Assembly: GCF_002846365.1 (NCBI RefSeq)
Contig: NZ_PJMW01000002.1
Location: 1,240,001-1,304,000 of the forward strand
Direction: 5' to 3'
Length of the DNA: 64,000 bases
Source of the DNA: Nocardia fluminea
GTDB taxonomy: Bacteria; Actinomycetota; Actinomycetes; Mycobacteriales; Mycobacteriaceae
Shown here: positions 1 to 9,716 of the stretch, in pieces
How the letters are laid out: every line of letters starts with the position of its first letter
Position numbering within the stretch: position 1 is the stretch's first letter
Made by a program: the position numbers and the translations under genes
The notes under the pieces: generated by a model
Database searches by the model: none
What the model was told of the DNA's origin: nothing
Seen by the model: only the letters and a program-made list of their open reading frames with translations

Positions 1-1380
1 CGCCGCGGCCAACCTGGCCTGGTCGACGAAGCGTTCGCGCTGGATCACCGGGTCCACCAGTTCCGAATAGCCCGTTGCCAACTCGAAGCCGCGAACATAG
101 AGGTCCCACTTCTCGGTGACACCGGACTTGCTGCGATGCTGACGGGTCAGCGGTGAAGTCTCGACCGGGAAGTCACGAACGAAAGTCGGGGCGTAGAGCT
201 TGTCGCCATACGCGTGTTCCCAAAGTTCTTCGACCAGTTTCCCGTGACCGTAGCCCTTGTCCGAAGGAATTTCCAGACCTACCCGATCCGCGAGTGCGAG
301 CAATTCCTCGACAGTCGTTTCCGGAGTCACCTCGACACCGATCGACTCCGACAGCGAGGGATACATCTCGACGGTGGTCCACTCGCCTCCGAGATCATAT
401 TCAGTGCCGTCGGCAAGCGTCACCAGAAGCGTGCCGAATGCCTCTTGCGCGACTTCCTGGATCAATTCCCGGGTCATCGTCGCCGAGTCGTCATAGGTGC
501 CGTAGGCCTCGTAGGTTTCCAGCATCGCGAACTCGGGCGAATGGGTCGAGTCGGCGCCTTCGTTGCGGAAGTTCCGGTTGATCTCGAAGACCTTCTCCAG
601 GCCGCCGACCACGCAACGCTTGAGGAACAGCTCCGGCGCGATGCGCAGGAAGAGGTCCATGTCGAGTGCGTTGGAATGGGTGACGAACGGGCGCGCGGCG
701 GCGCCGCCGTGGATGGTCTGCAGCATCGGGGTCTCCACCTCGAGGAAACCGCGGCGCTCGAGCGCGTTGCGCAGCGCACGGACCACGTTCACCCGGGTAC
801 GGGCCATTTCCCTGGCCTCCGGACGCACGATCAGGTCGACGTAGCGCTGACGAACGCGCGACTCCTCGTTCATCTCCTTGTGCGCTACCGGCAGCGGCCG
901 CAGCGACTTGGCCGCCATCGACCAGGAATCGGCCATCACGCTCAATTCGCCGGTCCGCGAGGAGATGACCTCGCCGTGCACGAACACGAAGTCGCCGAGG
1001 TCGACATCGGCCTTCCACGCCGCGAGCGCGTCGGCGCCGACACCGTTGAGGCTGATCATCGCCTGCAACTTGGTGCCGTCGCCCTCTTGCAGCGTGGCGA
1101 AGCACAGCTTGCCGGTATTACGAACGAAAATGACGCGACCCGCGATGCCCGCCTGCAGGCCGGTCTGGGTGTCGGCTGCCAGATCCGGGTAGGCGGCACG
1201 GATTTCGGCCAGTGTGTGGGTGCGTGGCACCACCACCGGATAGGCCTCACCACCCTCGGTGAGCAGCCGTTCGCGCTTGTCCCGGCGAATCCGCATCTGC
1301 TCGGGAACATCGATGTCCACGGCGGAAGTGGCGGCGCGGCCGGGTGCGGCGGGGTTAGGAGTGCTCACATCCGACAACAT
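1..1380 (-). CDS. lysS: Lysine--tRNA ligase, class II (5' part; runs off the window)
   Basis: The minus-strand frame from an ATG at 1378-1380 stays open to base 1, giving the first 460 residues. It is a class II lysyl-tRNA synthetase, which charges tRNA-Lys with lysine using ATP. The N-terminal part has the OB-fold anticodon-binding region. The catalytic part shows motif 2 (a FRNEG box in a stretch reading [19 protein letters not shown]) and the lysine-pocket segment around GYSELVDP. About 40-50 C-terminal residues with motif 3 should lie beyond the window. Position next to the coaX-panD-panC genes matches the Mycobacteriales order. The short M. tuberculosis gene between lysS and coaX is replaced here by a rhodanese and a cysteine dioxygenase gene. 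Confidence 0.97.
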   Translation of the reverse strand, partial: MLSDVSTPNPAAPGRAATSAVDIDVPEQMRIRRDKRERLLTEGGEAYPVVVPRTHTLAEIRAAYPDLAADTQTGLQAGIAGRVIFVRNTGKLCFATLQEGDGTKLQAMISLNGVGADALAAWKADVDLGDFVFVHGEVISSRTGELSVMADSWSMAAKSLRPLPVAHKEMNEESRVRQRYVDLIVRPEAREMARTRVNVVRALRNALERRGFLEVETPMLQTIHGGAAARPFVTHSNALDMDLFLRIAPELFLKRCVVGGLEKVFEINRNFRNEGADSTHSPEFAMLETYEAYGTYDDSATMTRELIQEVAQEAFGTLLVTLADGTEYDLGGEWTTVEMYPSLSESIGVEVTPETTVEELLALADRVGLEIPSDKGYGHGKLVEELWEHAYGDKLYAPTFVRDFPVETSPLTRQHRSKSGVTEKWDLYVRGFELATGYSELVDPVIQRERFVDQARLAAA

Positions 1381-1562
1381 TAGCGGTCGCCAGAAATTGA
1401 TTTACCGCTCCCCCGCTCCTCTCCGTGTATTCAGCGGATCGTCCGGAAGCACTGCCGTCAGCTCGCGGCCTCACGTTATGCGCGCGACGGCCCGGAGGTG
1501 GCCGGCCGGTTACCCAGGCGCTCACGAAATCAGTGAGGCACTTCACAATTCGTGCGGTGCGG

Positions 1563-1994
1563 TTACAGCGAAGCCAGCGCGTCGACCTCACGAGCGAAAT
1601 GCGAGACGCCGACGCCCACGGTCAACAACCCGGCCGACTTCAGCGCCTGGTATCCACCGATCACATCGCTGGCCCGGTGCAACCCCAGTTCCTGCAACGC
1701 GGCCGCCGCCAAACTCGACGTGTACCCCTCCGAGCAGAAGATGATCCATTCCACGTCGTGATCAACGGCGAGGGACAACCGGGCCGACGAGGTCGGATCC
1801 AGCCGCCATTCCAGGACATTCCGCTCGATCACCAGCGCGCCGGGCAGCGAACCTTCGCGCACCCGCTGGGCGGCCGGGCGGATGTCGACCAGAATCGCGC
1901 CGCGCTCCAGCGCGTCGGCGACGTCGTACACATACACCCGGCGCAATCGCGCGCGAGCCTTCTCGAGCATCTGATCAATCGTCAAACGGCTCAT
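1563..1994 (-). CDS. Rhodanese-like domain protein
   Basis: A 143-residue single-domain rhodanese (start ATG at 1994; a GTG one codon earlier is possible). The active-site loop reads CSEGYTSSLAA, with the catalytic Cys at about residue 87, so it can carry a persulfide. The segment ILVDIRPAAQRVREGSLPGAL is the usual CH2A-like motif. Its ATG overlaps the stop codon of the cysteine dioxygenase gene by one base, so the two are translationally coupled. This suggests a joint role in handling sulfur from cysteine, either sulfane sulfur transfer or sulfide detoxification. The exact sulfur acceptor cannot be inferred. Confidence 0.9.
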   Translation of the reverse strand: MSRLTIDQMLEKARARLRRVYVYDVADALERGAILVDIRPAAQRVREGSLPGALVIERNVLEWRLDPTSSARLSLAVDHDVEWIIFCSEGYTSSLAAAALQELGLHRASDVIGGYQALKSAGLLTVGVGVSHFAREVDALASL

Positions 1995-2590
1995 CACAGA
2001 TCACCTTCGGGCTGGTCGGTGAGGACGGTTTTGGTTCGGCGCAACGTTCCGTGGCCGGTCACTTCGTAATACGACATCGCCGACAGCGGCGGGGAATACG
2101 CGTGCACGCTCAAGGTGGGATCGAGCGGGCCGACGGATTCGGCGGCCGCGGGCGCGCGCACCACGTCGTGCACCCAGCCGATCGGGAACGACGCCTGATC
2201 ACCCGCGGCGAGCGTGCGCCTGCGTAACTCCGTGCCATTCCAGCGATATTCCGAGAGGGCACCGCTCAGGACGGTCAGGGCGCCCAGCGAGCCGGCGTGA
2301 TCGTGCAAATCGGTGAATTTCCCCGGCGTCCAGCTGATCAGCCAGACATCGACCTCGTCGTCGTGCGAAAGGCGGGTCGCCCAGCGCTCGTCGAGCGGCC
2401 AGACACCGTCGGCGGGCAGGAGATGGTCGTAGCGGCCGGAGAGGACGTCTTCGGCGCCTTCGTCGGTGAGTCGCAGCAGGTCAGCGGGCCGCAACCGGGT
2501 CGGCAACGCCGAGGCGATCGCCCGGTCGAGCGGTGGCGTCGCGGAGTACTCGTCACGGGCGGACGGGAGGGAAAGGACAGAAGAACGCAT
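1994..2590 (-). CDS. Cysteine dioxygenase type I
   Basis: A 198-residue cupin that oxidises L-cysteine to cysteine sulfinate with O2 and Fe(II). The three-His iron site is visible: H96 and H98 in the HDHAGS motif and H141 in IGWVHDVV. As in other bacterial CDOs, the Cys that forms the Cys-Tyr cofactor in animals is not present at the usual place after HDH. The ATG follows a GGAG (2599-2602) with an 8-base gap. Upstream lies a 13-codon leader with two adjacent Cys codons and a set of alternating complementary arms (separate entries), so expression is probably cysteine-responsive. Followed directly by a rhodanese gene. Confidence 0.93.
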   Translation of the reverse strand: MRSSVLSLPSARDEYSATPPLDRAIASALPTRLRPADLLRLTDEGAEDVLSGRYDHLLPADGVWPLDERWATRLSHDDEVDVWLISWTPGKFTDLHDHAGSLGALTVLSGALSEYRWNGTELRRRTLAAGDQASFPIGWVHDVVRAPAAAESVGPLDPTLSVHAYSPPLSAMSYYEVTGHGTLRRTKTVLTDQPEGDL

Positions 2591-2618
2591 GAGCGCATCT
2601 CCAGGAGGTGAGAAATCG

Positions 2619-2667
2619 GTCGAGGGAAAACGTCAGCCTCGAACGGTCGAGGCAGATTAGCCTCGAC
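2619..2667 (-). promoter_or_regulatory. Putative cysteine-responsive attenuator (four alternating arms)
   Basis: Read on the minus strand, four short arms follow each other: 1 GTCGAGGC (2667-2660), 2 GCCTCGAC (2653-2646), 3 TCGAGGC (2642-2636), 4 CCTCGAC (2625-2619). Arms 1:2 pair over 8 bp, 2:3 over 7 bp and 3:4 over 6 bp, so the RNA can switch between 1:2 + 3:4 and 2:3. Arm 1 begins in the second Cys codon of the leader peptide and ends at its stop codon, so a ribosome waiting for Cys-tRNA would cover it. There is no U-tract after arm 4. Control may act on the nearby Shine-Dalgarno, which itself sits in a small CTCC-GGAG hairpin, or through Rho. Confidence 0.7.
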
Positions 2668-2698
2668 AACACTCCTGGGTGCTCACACGGAAGATCAC
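2657..2698 (-). CDS. Leaderless Cys-Cys leader peptide upstream of cysteine dioxygenase
   Basis: A 13-residue open frame, VIFRVSTQECCRG, from GTG at 2698 to TAA at 2657-2659. It has two adjacent TGT codons just before the stop and overlaps the first attenuator arm. A TAAACT -10-like box (2706-2711) ends 7 bases before the GTG, so transcription would start at or next to the start codon, as for leaderless mRNAs. Polycysteine leaderless short ORFs are known in mycobacteria as attenuators of cysteine genes. An internal GTG (2686) is an alternative start giving 9 residues. Confidence 0.7.
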   Translation of the reverse strand: MIFRVSTQECCRG

Positions 2699-2705
2699 GA
2701 GCGAT

Positions 2706-2711
2706 AGTTTA
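2706..2711 (-). promoter_or_regulatory. Putative -10 box for the cysteine dioxygenase leader transcript
   Basis: TAAACT on the minus strand fits the actinobacterial TANNNT -10 pattern. It lies just downstream of the coaX stop codon and 7 bases before the leader peptide GTG, the spacing expected for a leaderless transcript. No convincing -35 was seen; that region would lie inside the coaX 3' end. Confidence 0.55.
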
Positions 2712-2718
2712 GCAGACA

Positions 2719-3501
2719 CTACTTTTTGTTGCGCTCGTAGACGTGGCGCAGGCCGGTGAGTGTGAGATGCGGGACGTGCTGGTCGATGGTTTCCGACTCG
2801 GGCACGATCAGCGGTGCGCCCGCGCCCGTCGCGACGACGGTGACATCGGTGCCCGCGAACGCGTCGAATTCGTCGCGGATGCGGTCGACCAGCCCGTCGA
2901 CCAGCCCGGCGAACCCGAAGATCGCGCCGGACTGAATGCATTCCATGCTGTTCTTACCCACCACCGATCGCGGCCTGGCCAGCTCGACGCGACGCATCGC
3001 ACTGCGTTCCACCAGCGCCTCCGCCGAGATCTCCACGCCGGGCGCGATCACGCCGCCGAGGAACTCCCCCTTGACCGAGACCAGATCCACGCAGATCGCG
3101 GTGCCGAAATCGACGACGATCGCGGGCCCGCCGAAGCTGCGGAAGGCGGCCAGGCAGTTGACGATGCGGTCGGCGCCGACTTCCTTCGGATTGTCGACCA
3201 GCAGCGGAATGCCTGTTCGCACACCGGGTTCCACCAGCACATGCGGCACATGCGACCAGTAGCGCGCGAGCATGGCGCGCAGTTCGCGCAGCACCGGCGG
3301 TACGGTCGACAGCGCCGAGACACCGGCGATCTGATCGAGATCGTCGCCGACCAGGCCGCGCACCTGCATCGCGAACTCGTCCGCGGTGATCAGCGGATTG
3401 GTGTGAATCCGCCAGTGCCGCACCAGTTTCGCGTGTTCACCGCTGCCGGCGAAGAGGCCGAGCTCGATCCCGGTGTTGCGGACGTCGATCGTCAGCAGCA
3501 T
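2719..3501 (-). CDS. coaX: Type III pantothenate kinase
   Basis: A 260-residue CoaX, which phosphorylates pantothenate as the first step of CoA synthesis. The N-terminal phosphate loop reads [13 protein letters not shown] (the usual family form is DVGNT). Later motifs are [11 protein letters not shown] with [11 protein letters not shown], and [12 protein letters not shown] near the C-terminus. Length matches the family. It follows panD by 22 bp and panC further upstream, so aspartate decarboxylation, pantothenate ligation and pantothenate phosphorylation are in one operon. Confidence 0.96.
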   Translation of the reverse strand: MLLTIDVRNTGIELGLFAGSGEHAKLVRHWRIHTNPLITADEFAMQVRGLVGDDLDQIAGVSALSTVPPVLRELRAMLARYWSHVPHVLVEPGVRTGIPLLVDNPKEVGADRIVNCLAAFRSFGGPAIVVDFGTAICVDLVSVKGEFLGGVIAPGVEISAEALVERSAMRRVELARPRSVVGKNSMECIQSGAIFGFAGLVDGLVDRIRDEFDAFAGTDVTVVATGAGAPLIVPESETIDQHVPHLTLTGLRHVYERNKK

Positions 3502-3523
3502 TGTCCTGGCTCCCCCGCCCGGC

Positions 3524-3943
3524 TCAGACGAACGACAGCGAACGCGGCGAGGTGAGGCCGGAGCCCTCCGGGGCGTGCGCGGGGTCGCTGCCCAGCTCCA
3601 CCGGACGGTTGTGGTCGTCGACGAAGACCACCTTCGGGTCGTAGTCGCGGACCTCGGCCTCGTCCATCTGGCCGTACGCGATGAGAATCACCAGGTCACC
3701 GGGGTGCACGAGGTGGGCGGCGGCACCGTTGATGCCGATCACGCCCGAACCGCGCTCGCCGGCGATCACGTAGGTCTCGAGGCGAGCGCCGTTGTCGATG
3801 TCGACGATGCAGACCTGCTCACCCTCGAGCAGATCGGCCGCGTCGAGCAGATCCTGGTCGACGGTCACCGAACCCACATAGTGCAGGTCGGCATGGGTCA
3901 CCGTGGCACGGTGGATCTTCGACTTCATCATGGTGCGCAACAT
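3524..3943 (-). CDS. panD: Aspartate 1-decarboxylase
   Basis: A 139-residue pyruvoyl enzyme that makes beta-alanine from aspartate. The self-cleavage site is the Gly-Ser pair in LHYVGSVT (about residues 24-25), where Ser becomes the pyruvoyl group. The N-terminus [20 protein letters not shown] is typical, including the Lys and His of the active site, and the [12 protein letters not shown] segment is conserved. Only 12 bp separate it from panC, whose product uses its beta-alanine. Confidence 0.97.
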   Translation of the reverse strand: MLRTMMKSKIHRATVTHADLHYVGSVTVDQDLLDAADLLEGEQVCIVDIDNGARLETYVIAGERGSGVIGINGAAAHLVHPGDLVILIAYGQMDEAEVRDYDPKVVFVDDHNRPVELGSDPAHAPEGSGLTSPRSLSFV

Positions 3944-3955
3944 CGTCGTCGCCTT

Positions 3956-4912
3956 TCAGTGCGCCTGCGAGGCAGGGAGGGAGTTCGCGTCGGGGTGCCC
4001 GTCGATCTGGGCGCCGAGTACTACGGGAGCGTTGTCGATCAGGCGGGTGTCGCCGACTTTGGCGGCGACCAGCAATCGGGCGTTGCCCGCCGTGGGGGCC
4101 GGACCCAGATTCGCGTCGCGCAGTTCGAGATAGTCGACATCGAGGCCGTCGACCGCGTCGAGAACCGAGCGAGCGGTCTGGACGACCGCCTCCGCGCCGA
4201 GGCCGGCGGCGTGGCGGCCCGCGGCCAGCGCGGCCGACAGTGCCAGAGCCGATTCACGCTGGGTGGCGTCGAGGAAGCGGTTGCGTGAGGACAGCGCCAG
4301 GCCGTCGGGCTCGCGGACCGTCGGGTAGGCGACGATCTTCGCGTCCATGTTCAGGTCGCGCACCATCTGCCGGATCAGCGTGAGCTGCTGGTAGTCCTTC
4401 TCACCGAAATACGCCTCGGAGGCGTGGGTGATGTTGAGCAGCTTCGCGACGACGGTGAGCATGCCCGCGAAATGCGTCGGCCTGCTGCCGCCTTCGAGCT
4501 CGGCACCGAGCGGGCCCGGCTGGATCGTGGTGCGCATGCCGTCCGGGTACATATCGGAGACGGTCGGCGCGAAGACCAGGTCCACGCCCTCGGTGCGCAG
4601 CAGTTCGAGGTCGGCGTCGAGGGTGCGCGGGTAGGCGTCGAGGTCCTCGTTGGCGCCGAACTGCAGCGGGTTGACGAAGATCGAGACGATCACGACCTGG
4701 TTGGCGAGCTTGGCCTGGCGGATGAGCGCGAGGTGCCCCTCGTGCAGTGCGCCCATCGTCGGCACGAAGCCGACCGTGCGACCGGCGCCGCGCAAGGCCT
4801 TGGCGACCGTGTCGAGGACCTCGGGGTTGTGGTGCACGGTGAGCACGCCCGCCTTGAACGCGCCGGTCGCGCGGGCGCCACCCTGGTGGTGGTGCACTTC
4901 TCGGGGTTCCAT
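3956..4912 (-). CDS. panC: Pantothenate synthetase (pantoate--beta-alanine ligase)
   Basis: A 318-residue ligase that joins pantoate and beta-alanine with ATP. It shows the nucleotidyltransferase HIGH-type box HEGH in [16 protein letters not shown] and the conserved [17 protein letters not shown] and [10 protein letters not shown] motifs. The first 25 or so residues (histidine-rich) are not conserved, so a start nearer GVLTVHHNP is possible. The chosen ATG overlaps the stop of the upstream DUF2520 gene by one base, which suggests translational coupling. Confidence 0.96.
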   Translation of the reverse strand: MEPREVHHHQGGARATGAFKAGVLTVHHNPEVLDTVAKALRGAGRTVGFVPTMGALHEGHLALIRQAKLANQVVIVSIFVNPLQFGANEDLDAYPRTLDADLELLRTEGVDLVFAPTVSDMYPDGMRTTIQPGPLGAELEGGSRPTHFAGMLTVVAKLLNITHASEAYFGEKDYQQLTLIRQMVRDLNMDAKIVAYPTVREPDGLALSSRNRFLDATQRESALALSAALAAGRHAAGLGAEAVVQTARSVLDAVDGLDVDYLELRDANLGPAPTAGNARLLVAAKVGDTRLIDNAPVVLGAQIDGHPDANSLPASQAH

Positions 4913-5883
4913 CAGTGGCCTTCCTTGGCGAGGAGCTCCAGCAGTGCCGGATCGGTGTGGGCGAGTTGGGCCGTGCGCAACGAGTTGGCCCGGTAGGCCT
5001 CGGCCAGGCGGTCGTCGACCTGTTCCAGCGCCGCGAGATGGGCGGCGACGGCGTCGACATCGCCGCGGGCGACCGGGCCGGTCAGCGCGGCCTGGCCGCG
5101 ACGCAGCGCGTTGTCGAGGGCGGCCGAGGCGAGCGGAGCGAGCAGGCGTTCGGGCAGGCCGCCGGGCTGATCGTCGACCAGCGGCTGGCCGAGCAGGCCG
5201 GGGCCGGACAGGGATTCGCGCAGGGCCGCGACGGCGTCGACGATCACCGTGACCAGGTGATTGCTGCCGTGGGCGAGGGCCGCGTGATAGAGCGAACGCT
5301 GATCTTCCTCGACCCGGACCGGTTCGCCACCCATCTCGATCACCAGCGCCTGCGCGATGGCGTAACCGACCTCGTCGGCGGCGGTGACGCCGAAACAGGC
5401 GTTGGCGAGCCGGGCGATGTCCTCGTCGTGGCCGGTGAAGGTCATGGCGGGGTGGATCGCGAGGCCGAGCGCGCCCTGCTGCGTCAACGGCTCCAGAATC
5501 GCGACGCCGTTCGCGCCGGAGGTGTGCACGACGATGGTGCCGGGACGGACCACGTTCGCACCGGCGAGGCCGCGGACCAGCCCGGCCAGTTCGGCATCGG
5601 GAACGGCGAGCAGGAGCAGCTCGCTGCGCTGGGCGATCTGCTCGATCGGCAGCACCCTGGCTTCGGGCAGCCGGGTGCGGGCGCGATGCACCGACGCGTC
5701 GGAGATCGCGGCGACACCGAACACCACGTGGCCGGCTCGTTCGAGCGCGACGCCGAGTGCGGAACCCACGCGTCCCGCCGAGACGATTCCCACCGTCAGT
5801 CGTGCGGGCGCCGGATCCATTCGTGCGGGCGCGGCGTCGATACTCGTGTTCGCGCCATCAGGGTTGACACTTCTCGAGGTCAA
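4912..5883 (-). CDS. Rossmann-like DUF2520 domain protein
   Basis: A 323-residue two-domain protein: an N-terminal NAD(P)-binding Rossmann fold ([21 protein letters not shown], about residues 30-50) and a C-terminal helical DUF2520 domain. It resembles M. tuberculosis Rv3603c, which holds the same place upstream of panC. The overlap with panC hints at a role near pantothenate synthesis, possibly as a reductase, but the substrate is unknown. The start is a TTG preceded by GAGAGG 7 bases upstream; an internal ATG at 5820 would give 302 residues and keep the Rossmann motif. Confidence 0.85.
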   Translation of the reverse strand: MTSRSVNPDGANTSIDAAPARMDPAPARLTVGIVSAGRVGSALGVALERAGHVVFGVAAISDASVHRARTRLPEARVLPIEQIAQRSELLLLAVPDAELAGLVRGLAGANVVRPGTIVVHTSGANGVAILEPLTQQGALGLAIHPAMTFTGHDEDIARLANACFGVTAADEVGYAIAQALVIEMGGEPVRVEEDQRSLYHAALAHGSNHLVTVIVDAVAALRESLSGPGLLGQPLVDDQPGGLPERLLAPLASAALDNALRRGQAALTGPVARGDVDAVAAHLAALEQVDDRLAEAYRANSLRTAQLAHTDPALLELLAKEGH

Positions 5884-6137
5884 CGTTGTCCTCTCGATTT
5901 GCGTTCCAGTCCCGCGGTGCGGGTACCAGACGTTCGCTTCGAGAATAGAGGGAGTTACTCGAGCACCGCCACACGCCCCACCGTGATCTACCGCTCACCT
6001 GGTCCGCCCCTCCGTGCGATCAGGCCGGACCGGGTGCGTGGTGATGGGTGGACGCGGCCGAGGGTTTGCCGAGGGGCGAGCCGGCTGTTGTCGGCGAGGC
6101 ACCCCTGTTCTCGCGCGGGAACAGGGGTTGCGACCAG

Positions 6138-7277
6138 CTAAGTACGCGGAGCAGCGGAACCGGTGGACTCCGATTCCAGGTTGGCCATGATGTCGGCCAC
6201 CGACAGCCGGGCGGTGCCCTCGGTTTCGGCGCGGCGGCGTCGACGGGAGCTGGTGCCGACCGCGGGGGCCTTCTCCGGACGGGCGGCCGGGGCCGGGGGC
6301 TGGGCAGGCTCCGGTGTGGGTTCCGCCGTCGCTACGGGCGCCGGAGCGGGTTCGGCCGTGGCGACCGGCGCCGGGGTCGATTCGACGGGTGCCGGGGTCG
6401 GCTCGGCCGAGGCGGGCTCGGGGACGGCGGGGGTGGGCTCGGGTTCGGCGGCCGAGTTGCCGTTGGCGGTGGGCTCGGCCGGGAGGACCGTGTCCGTCAC
6501 CTGACGGGTGTTCGGCGAGGACAGGCGAGGCGGGGGCGTCTTTCCCGAAGGCGTGCTCGGCGCGGCGGGCTGCGCGGCGGCGCTCGCCTGCTGGGTTTCG
6601 GCGTACTCGTCGAGCTGCACGGCCGAGGTCTCGGCGGTGACCGGGTCGTCGTACGGGTCGGCGAAATTGGCCGAAACCGGTTGCATGAAGACGGGTTTCA
6701 GTGCGCTGGGCGGTTGCTGCCACGGGCCGAACCAGGCGGCGGTGGCATCCTCGGGGCTATCGTCGAAATCGTGGTCGTGTTCGTCGAAGGCATTGAAGCC
6801 ACCGGCGGGCAACGCGTCGATCCGCACGGCGTCGGCCTGCAGCGCAGGTTGCTCGTCGGGCAGGGCGCCGTCGAAGAGAACCTGCAGATTCTGGCGCAGC
6901 AGGGTCAGCTCGGCGCGCAGGGCCGCGATTTCGGAGGAGTCGGCGCCGACCTCGGCCCGCACCCGCGCCTCGACGCCCATCTCGTACTCACGGCGCGCGT
7001 TGATCTCACGCTCGAGCTGCAACTCGTACACCGTCTGCAGATCGCGCACCTTCGCCTTGTCGACGGCCGCGTCCTTGCGGTACCGGGTAGCCGCGAGCGC
7101 GCCGATCACCGCCGCCCACAGGGCTGCTACCAGGCCGATCCGCACGTATTGGACGTTTTCGCTGAAGATCAGGAAAACACTGGCGGTCAGACCGAGCAGG
7201 ATGAGGAAACCGACGAAGAATTTTCCCGCGTCGTCCCGCCGTCGTCGGGGCGCCGTGCTGCGGGAGGGTGAAACCAT
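6138..7277 (-). CDS. Membrane-anchored coiled-coil and Pro/Ala-rich protein (DUF6779-type)
   Basis: A 379-residue protein starting at ATG 7277. Two hydrophobic helices follow a basic N-terminus (about residues 18-58: FFVGFLILLGLTASVFLIF and a second one ending GALAATRY). Next comes a charged coiled coil (about 60-130) and then a long low-complexity tail rich in Pro, Ala, Glu and Thr with near-repeats such as PAPVATAEPAPAPVATAEPT. The C-terminal 30 residues (SRRRRRAETEGTARLSVADIMANL) are conserved-looking. It holds the position of M. tuberculosis Rv3604c. Function unknown; envelope or divisome scaffold is a guess. Confidence 0.82.
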   Translation of the reverse strand: MVSPSRSTAPRRRRDDAGKFFVGFLILLGLTASVFLIFSENVQYVRIGLVAALWAAVIGALAATRYRKDAAVDKAKVRDLQTVYELQLEREINARREYEMGVEARVRAEVGADSSEIAALRAELTLLRQNLQVLFDGALPDEQPALQADAVRIDALPAGGFNAFDEHDHDFDDSPEDATAAWFGPWQQPPSALKPVFMQPVSANFADPYDDPVTAETSAVQLDEYAETQQASAAAQPAAPSTPSGKTPPPRLSSPNTRQVTDTVLPAEPTANGNSAAEPEPTPAVPEPASAEPTPAPVESTPAPVATAEPAPAPVATAEPTPEPAQPPAPAARPEKAPAVGTSSRRRRRAETEGTARLSVADIMANLESESTGSAAPRT

Positions 7278-7344
7278 GGGGCCAGGGTAGCCGGAATCGG
7301 CTGGTCGGCCCACCAAAGGGCGGAGTGATTCCATTCGCAAGTTG

Positions 7345-7818
7345 CTACGTAGTAGCGGGATCGTCGGTCGGGTCCTCGGGTGCCCGGCAGCAATACTCCA
7401 GCCACAAAGCCGCAGCAACCAGGGCCGAACCGGCCAGCAGGCCGACGACGGCGCCCGGCGAATCGGTGGCGGCGGCGGTGACGGTCCCTCGCTGTGGGAA
7501 AACCCACAGGAGAAAGCCCAGCCACACACCCGCGGCCAGCGAACCGACCTGCAACGACGCCTTCGCCAGCGCCACACCCCTGGCGACGTTGATCGGATGC
7601 ATCTGGCCCGGGCCGTCGCCGATCTGCTCGTCGGCGATCTTGGCCTTGATCGCGAAACCGAGCGCGGCCTCGATCGCGGCGACAGGCAGCAGCGAGGCGC
7701 CCGCGGCCACCGAGATCGACGGGAAGCTGGAATAGGCGAACCGGGTGGCGACCCAGGCAACCGCGGCGGCCACCACCACGTTCAGCGCGAGGTCGAGTAC
7801 CCGCGTGGGTTTCAGCAC
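7345..7818 (-). CDS. DUF3180 membrane protein
   Basis: A 157-residue protein with four predicted membrane segments and a short C-terminal cytoplasmic tail. The GTG start at 7818 overlaps the folK stop codon, and the sequence begins [10 protein letters not shown]. The conserved block DGPGQMHPINVARGVALAKASLQVGSL is diagnostic of DUF3180 (M. tuberculosis Rv3605c position). It is part of the folate operon by position, but no link to folate chemistry is known. Confidence 0.9.
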   Translation of the reverse strand: MLKPTRVLDLALNVVVAAAVAWVATRFAYSSFPSISVAAGASLLPVAAIEAALGFAIKAKIADEQIGDGPGQMHPINVARGVALAKASLQVGSLAAGVWLGFLLWVFPQRGTVTAAATDSPGAVVGLLAGSALVAAALWLEYCCRAPEDPTDDPATT

Positions 7819-8351
7819 GAGCCGGCGCTTTCCTCGCCCAGCACCAGATCGGTACAGACCACGCCGTCTTTCTCGGTGCGGTCGAGTCCGTCCAGCAGCT
7901 CCGCGATCGGACGGTCGACCCCGTCGACGAGAAGCTGCGCCGCCGGTTCGACGGCCAGCCACGGGATGAGGACGAAGGCCCGGTTGTGCGCCTGCGGATG
8001 CGGCAGGATCAGCGCCGGATCGGTATCGCGCGCGATCGCCGCACCGCTGCTGTCGGTGCACTGGACCACGTCGACGTCGAGGGTGCGCGCACCCCAGCGG
8101 ATCTCGCGCACCCGGCCCGCCGCCTGCTCCAGCTCCTGACCGAAACGCAGCCACGCGTAATCATCGAAGGCCGGATCCTCTGCTACGACAACAGCATTGA
8201 GGTAGTCGTCTTGGTCGACGCCGCCCCACGGCGCGGTCGTGTAAACCGGCGAAACCGCCACGACCCGCTCCCCCAGGGCATCGAGCACACTGCGCAGATG
8301 CGCGAGCCGATCGCCCAGGTTCGAGCCGATCGAGAGCACCGCGCGAGTCAT
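7812..8351 (-). CDS. folK: 6-hydroxymethyl-7,8-dihydropterin pyrophosphokinase (HPPK)
   Basis: A 179-residue kinase that transfers pyrophosphate from ATP to hydroxymethyl-dihydropterin. Motifs seen: [14 protein letters not shown] at the N-terminus, [32 protein letters not shown] (the Mg-binding DxD) and [16 protein letters not shown]. The ATG overlaps the folB stop (ATGA), so FolB and FolK are translated in tandem. Confidence 0.97.
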   Translation of the reverse strand: MTRAVLSIGSNLGDRLAHLRSVLDALGERVVAVSPVYTTAPWGGVDQDDYLNAVVVAEDPAFDDYAWLRFGQELEQAAGRVREIRWGARTLDVDVVQCTDSSGAAIARDTDPALILPHPQAHNRAFVLIPWLAVEPAAQLLVDGVDRPIAELLDGLDRTEKDGVVCTDLVLGEESAGSC

Positions 8352-8773
8352 CGACGCGGCCCCGGGGCCTGCGTGCGGTACCGGGTGGCCACCACGCGCA
8401 CGTCTTCGAAGGTGTGCGGAATCGGCGCCGACGGCTTGTGGACGACCGCCTCCACCGCCTCGATGCGCGGGTCGGCCATCACGTCGTCGGCGATCTCGGA
8501 GACCACTGTCTCGATCAGATCGCGCGGCGGACCGGCCACGATGCGTACGGCCCGCTCGGCGAGCGCGCCGTAGTCGACGGTGTCGGCGAGGTCGTCGGAC
8601 GCGGCAGCCGCGGCGAAATCGACCCACACCGTCAGGTCGACGACGAATTCCTGGCCGTCACGACGCTCGAAGTCGAACACTCCGTGCCTGCCGAACACGC
8701 GAAGGCCGCGCAGTTCGATGCGCGAGGAGGCGGATCTACCCGCGGGCGGCGGCAGCAAAGGAAGCGAGTTCAT
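8348..8773 (-). CDS. folB: Dihydroneopterin aldolase
   Basis: A 141-residue aldolase producing 6-hydroxymethyl-dihydropterin for FolK. The start [12 protein letters not shown] gives a slightly long N-terminus before the conserved [25 protein letters not shown] block, which includes the substrate-binding Glu of the family. [12 protein letters not shown] and the Lys-containing [15 protein letters not shown] segment are also present. It lies 58 bp after folP. Confidence 0.95.
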   Translation of the reverse strand: MNSLPLLPPPAGRSASSRIELRGLRVFGRHGVFDFERRDGQEFVVDLTVWVDFAAAAASDDLADTVDYGALAERAVRIVAGPPRDLIETVVSEIADDVMADPRIEAVEAVVHKPSAPIPHTFEDVRVVATRYRTQAPGPRR

Positions 8774-8831
8774 CGGACGGCTCCTCGGAGGGCGACTCGG
8801 ACACCTGCGGCGATTCGGGTAGCGAAGATGT

Positions 8832-9716
8832 TCACGGCGTGGCTCCTCGGGCAGCGGCCGATCGAGCGTCGGCGGCTCGACGCCAGGCATCGACGACCGC
8901 GATGGCGTCGAGCGACGCTCGGACATCGTGGACCCGCACGCCCCAGGCCCCGTGGGTGGCCGCGAGGGCGGACAGGGTGGCGGTCGCGGTTTCGCGGCCG
9001 TCGGGCGGGCGTGGGCCGGATTCGTCGGCCAGCAGAGCGCCGAGGAAGCGTTTGCGTGAGGCGCCGATCAGGATCGGGAAACCGCCCGCCACCAGCTCCG
9101 GGAGGGCGGCCAGGAGTTCCCAGTTGTGTTCGGCGTTCTTGGCGAAACCGAGGCCGGGGTCGAGGATCAACCGTTCCGGGGTCACCCCCGCGGCGACAGC
9201 CAGCTCGACCTGGGCGGTGAGTTCGGCACGGACCTCGGCGACCACGTCGTCGTAGTGATCGGCGGGGCCGATGTGCCGGTAGTCGGCATTTGCCCGCCAG
9301 TGCATGAGGATCCACGGCACGCCCGCTTCGGCGACGACTTTCACCATGTTCGGGTCGGCACGGCCGCCCGAGACATCGTTCACCACCGAGACGCCCGCCT
9401 CCAGCGCCGCCTCGGCGACCTCGGCGCGCATGGTGTCGACACTGGTGGGCACGCCGGCGGCGACGAGTCCGCGGATCACGGGAGCGACCCTGGCGGCCTC
9501 GGCGGCGGGATCGACCCGGTCGGCCCCCGGCCGGGTGGATTCACCGCCCACATCGACGATGTCGGCGCCCGCCTCGTACAGCTCGACACCGTGCGCGATC
9601 GCGAGTTCGGGATCGAGGTAGCGACCGCCGTCGGAGAAGGAATCAGCGGTCACGTTGACCACGCCCATGACCACGCAGGAGCGGTACCCACGAGCGGTCA
9701 CCAGCAGCTCGCTCAT
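8832..9716 (-). CDS. folP: Dihydropteroate synthase
   Basis: A 294-residue TIM-barrel enzyme that condenses pterin pyrophosphate with p-aminobenzoate and is the sulfonamide target. Motifs: [34 protein letters not shown] (pterin and pABA loops), [26 protein letters not shown] and [10 protein letters not shown]. Its start overlaps the folE stop by 4 bp. The sequence looks like a functional folP1 rather than the inactive folP2 type. Confidence 0.97.
   Translation of the reverse strand: MSELLVTARGYRSCVVMGVVNVTADSFSDGGRYLDPELAIAHGVELYEAGADIVDVGGESTRPGADRVDPAAEAARVAPVIRGLVAAGVPTSVDTMRAEVAEAALEAGVSVVNDVSGGRADPNMVKVVAEAGVPWILMHWRANADYRHIGPADHYDDVVAEVRAELTAQVELAVAAGVTPERLILDPGLGFAKNAEHNWELLAALPELVAGGFPILIGASRKRFLGALLADESGPRPPDGRETATATLSALAATHGAWGVRVHDVRASLDAIAVVDAWRRAADARSAAARGATP

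Noticed and set aside
1381..1562. Possible riboswitch or T-box before lysS
   Set aside because: Only weak short repeats (CTCAC/GTGAG) seen; no known aptamer pattern.
2740..2941. Long minus-strand frame continuous with the Cys-Cys leader
   Set aside because: It lies within coaX in another frame; only the last 13 codons are outside coaX and match a leader peptide.
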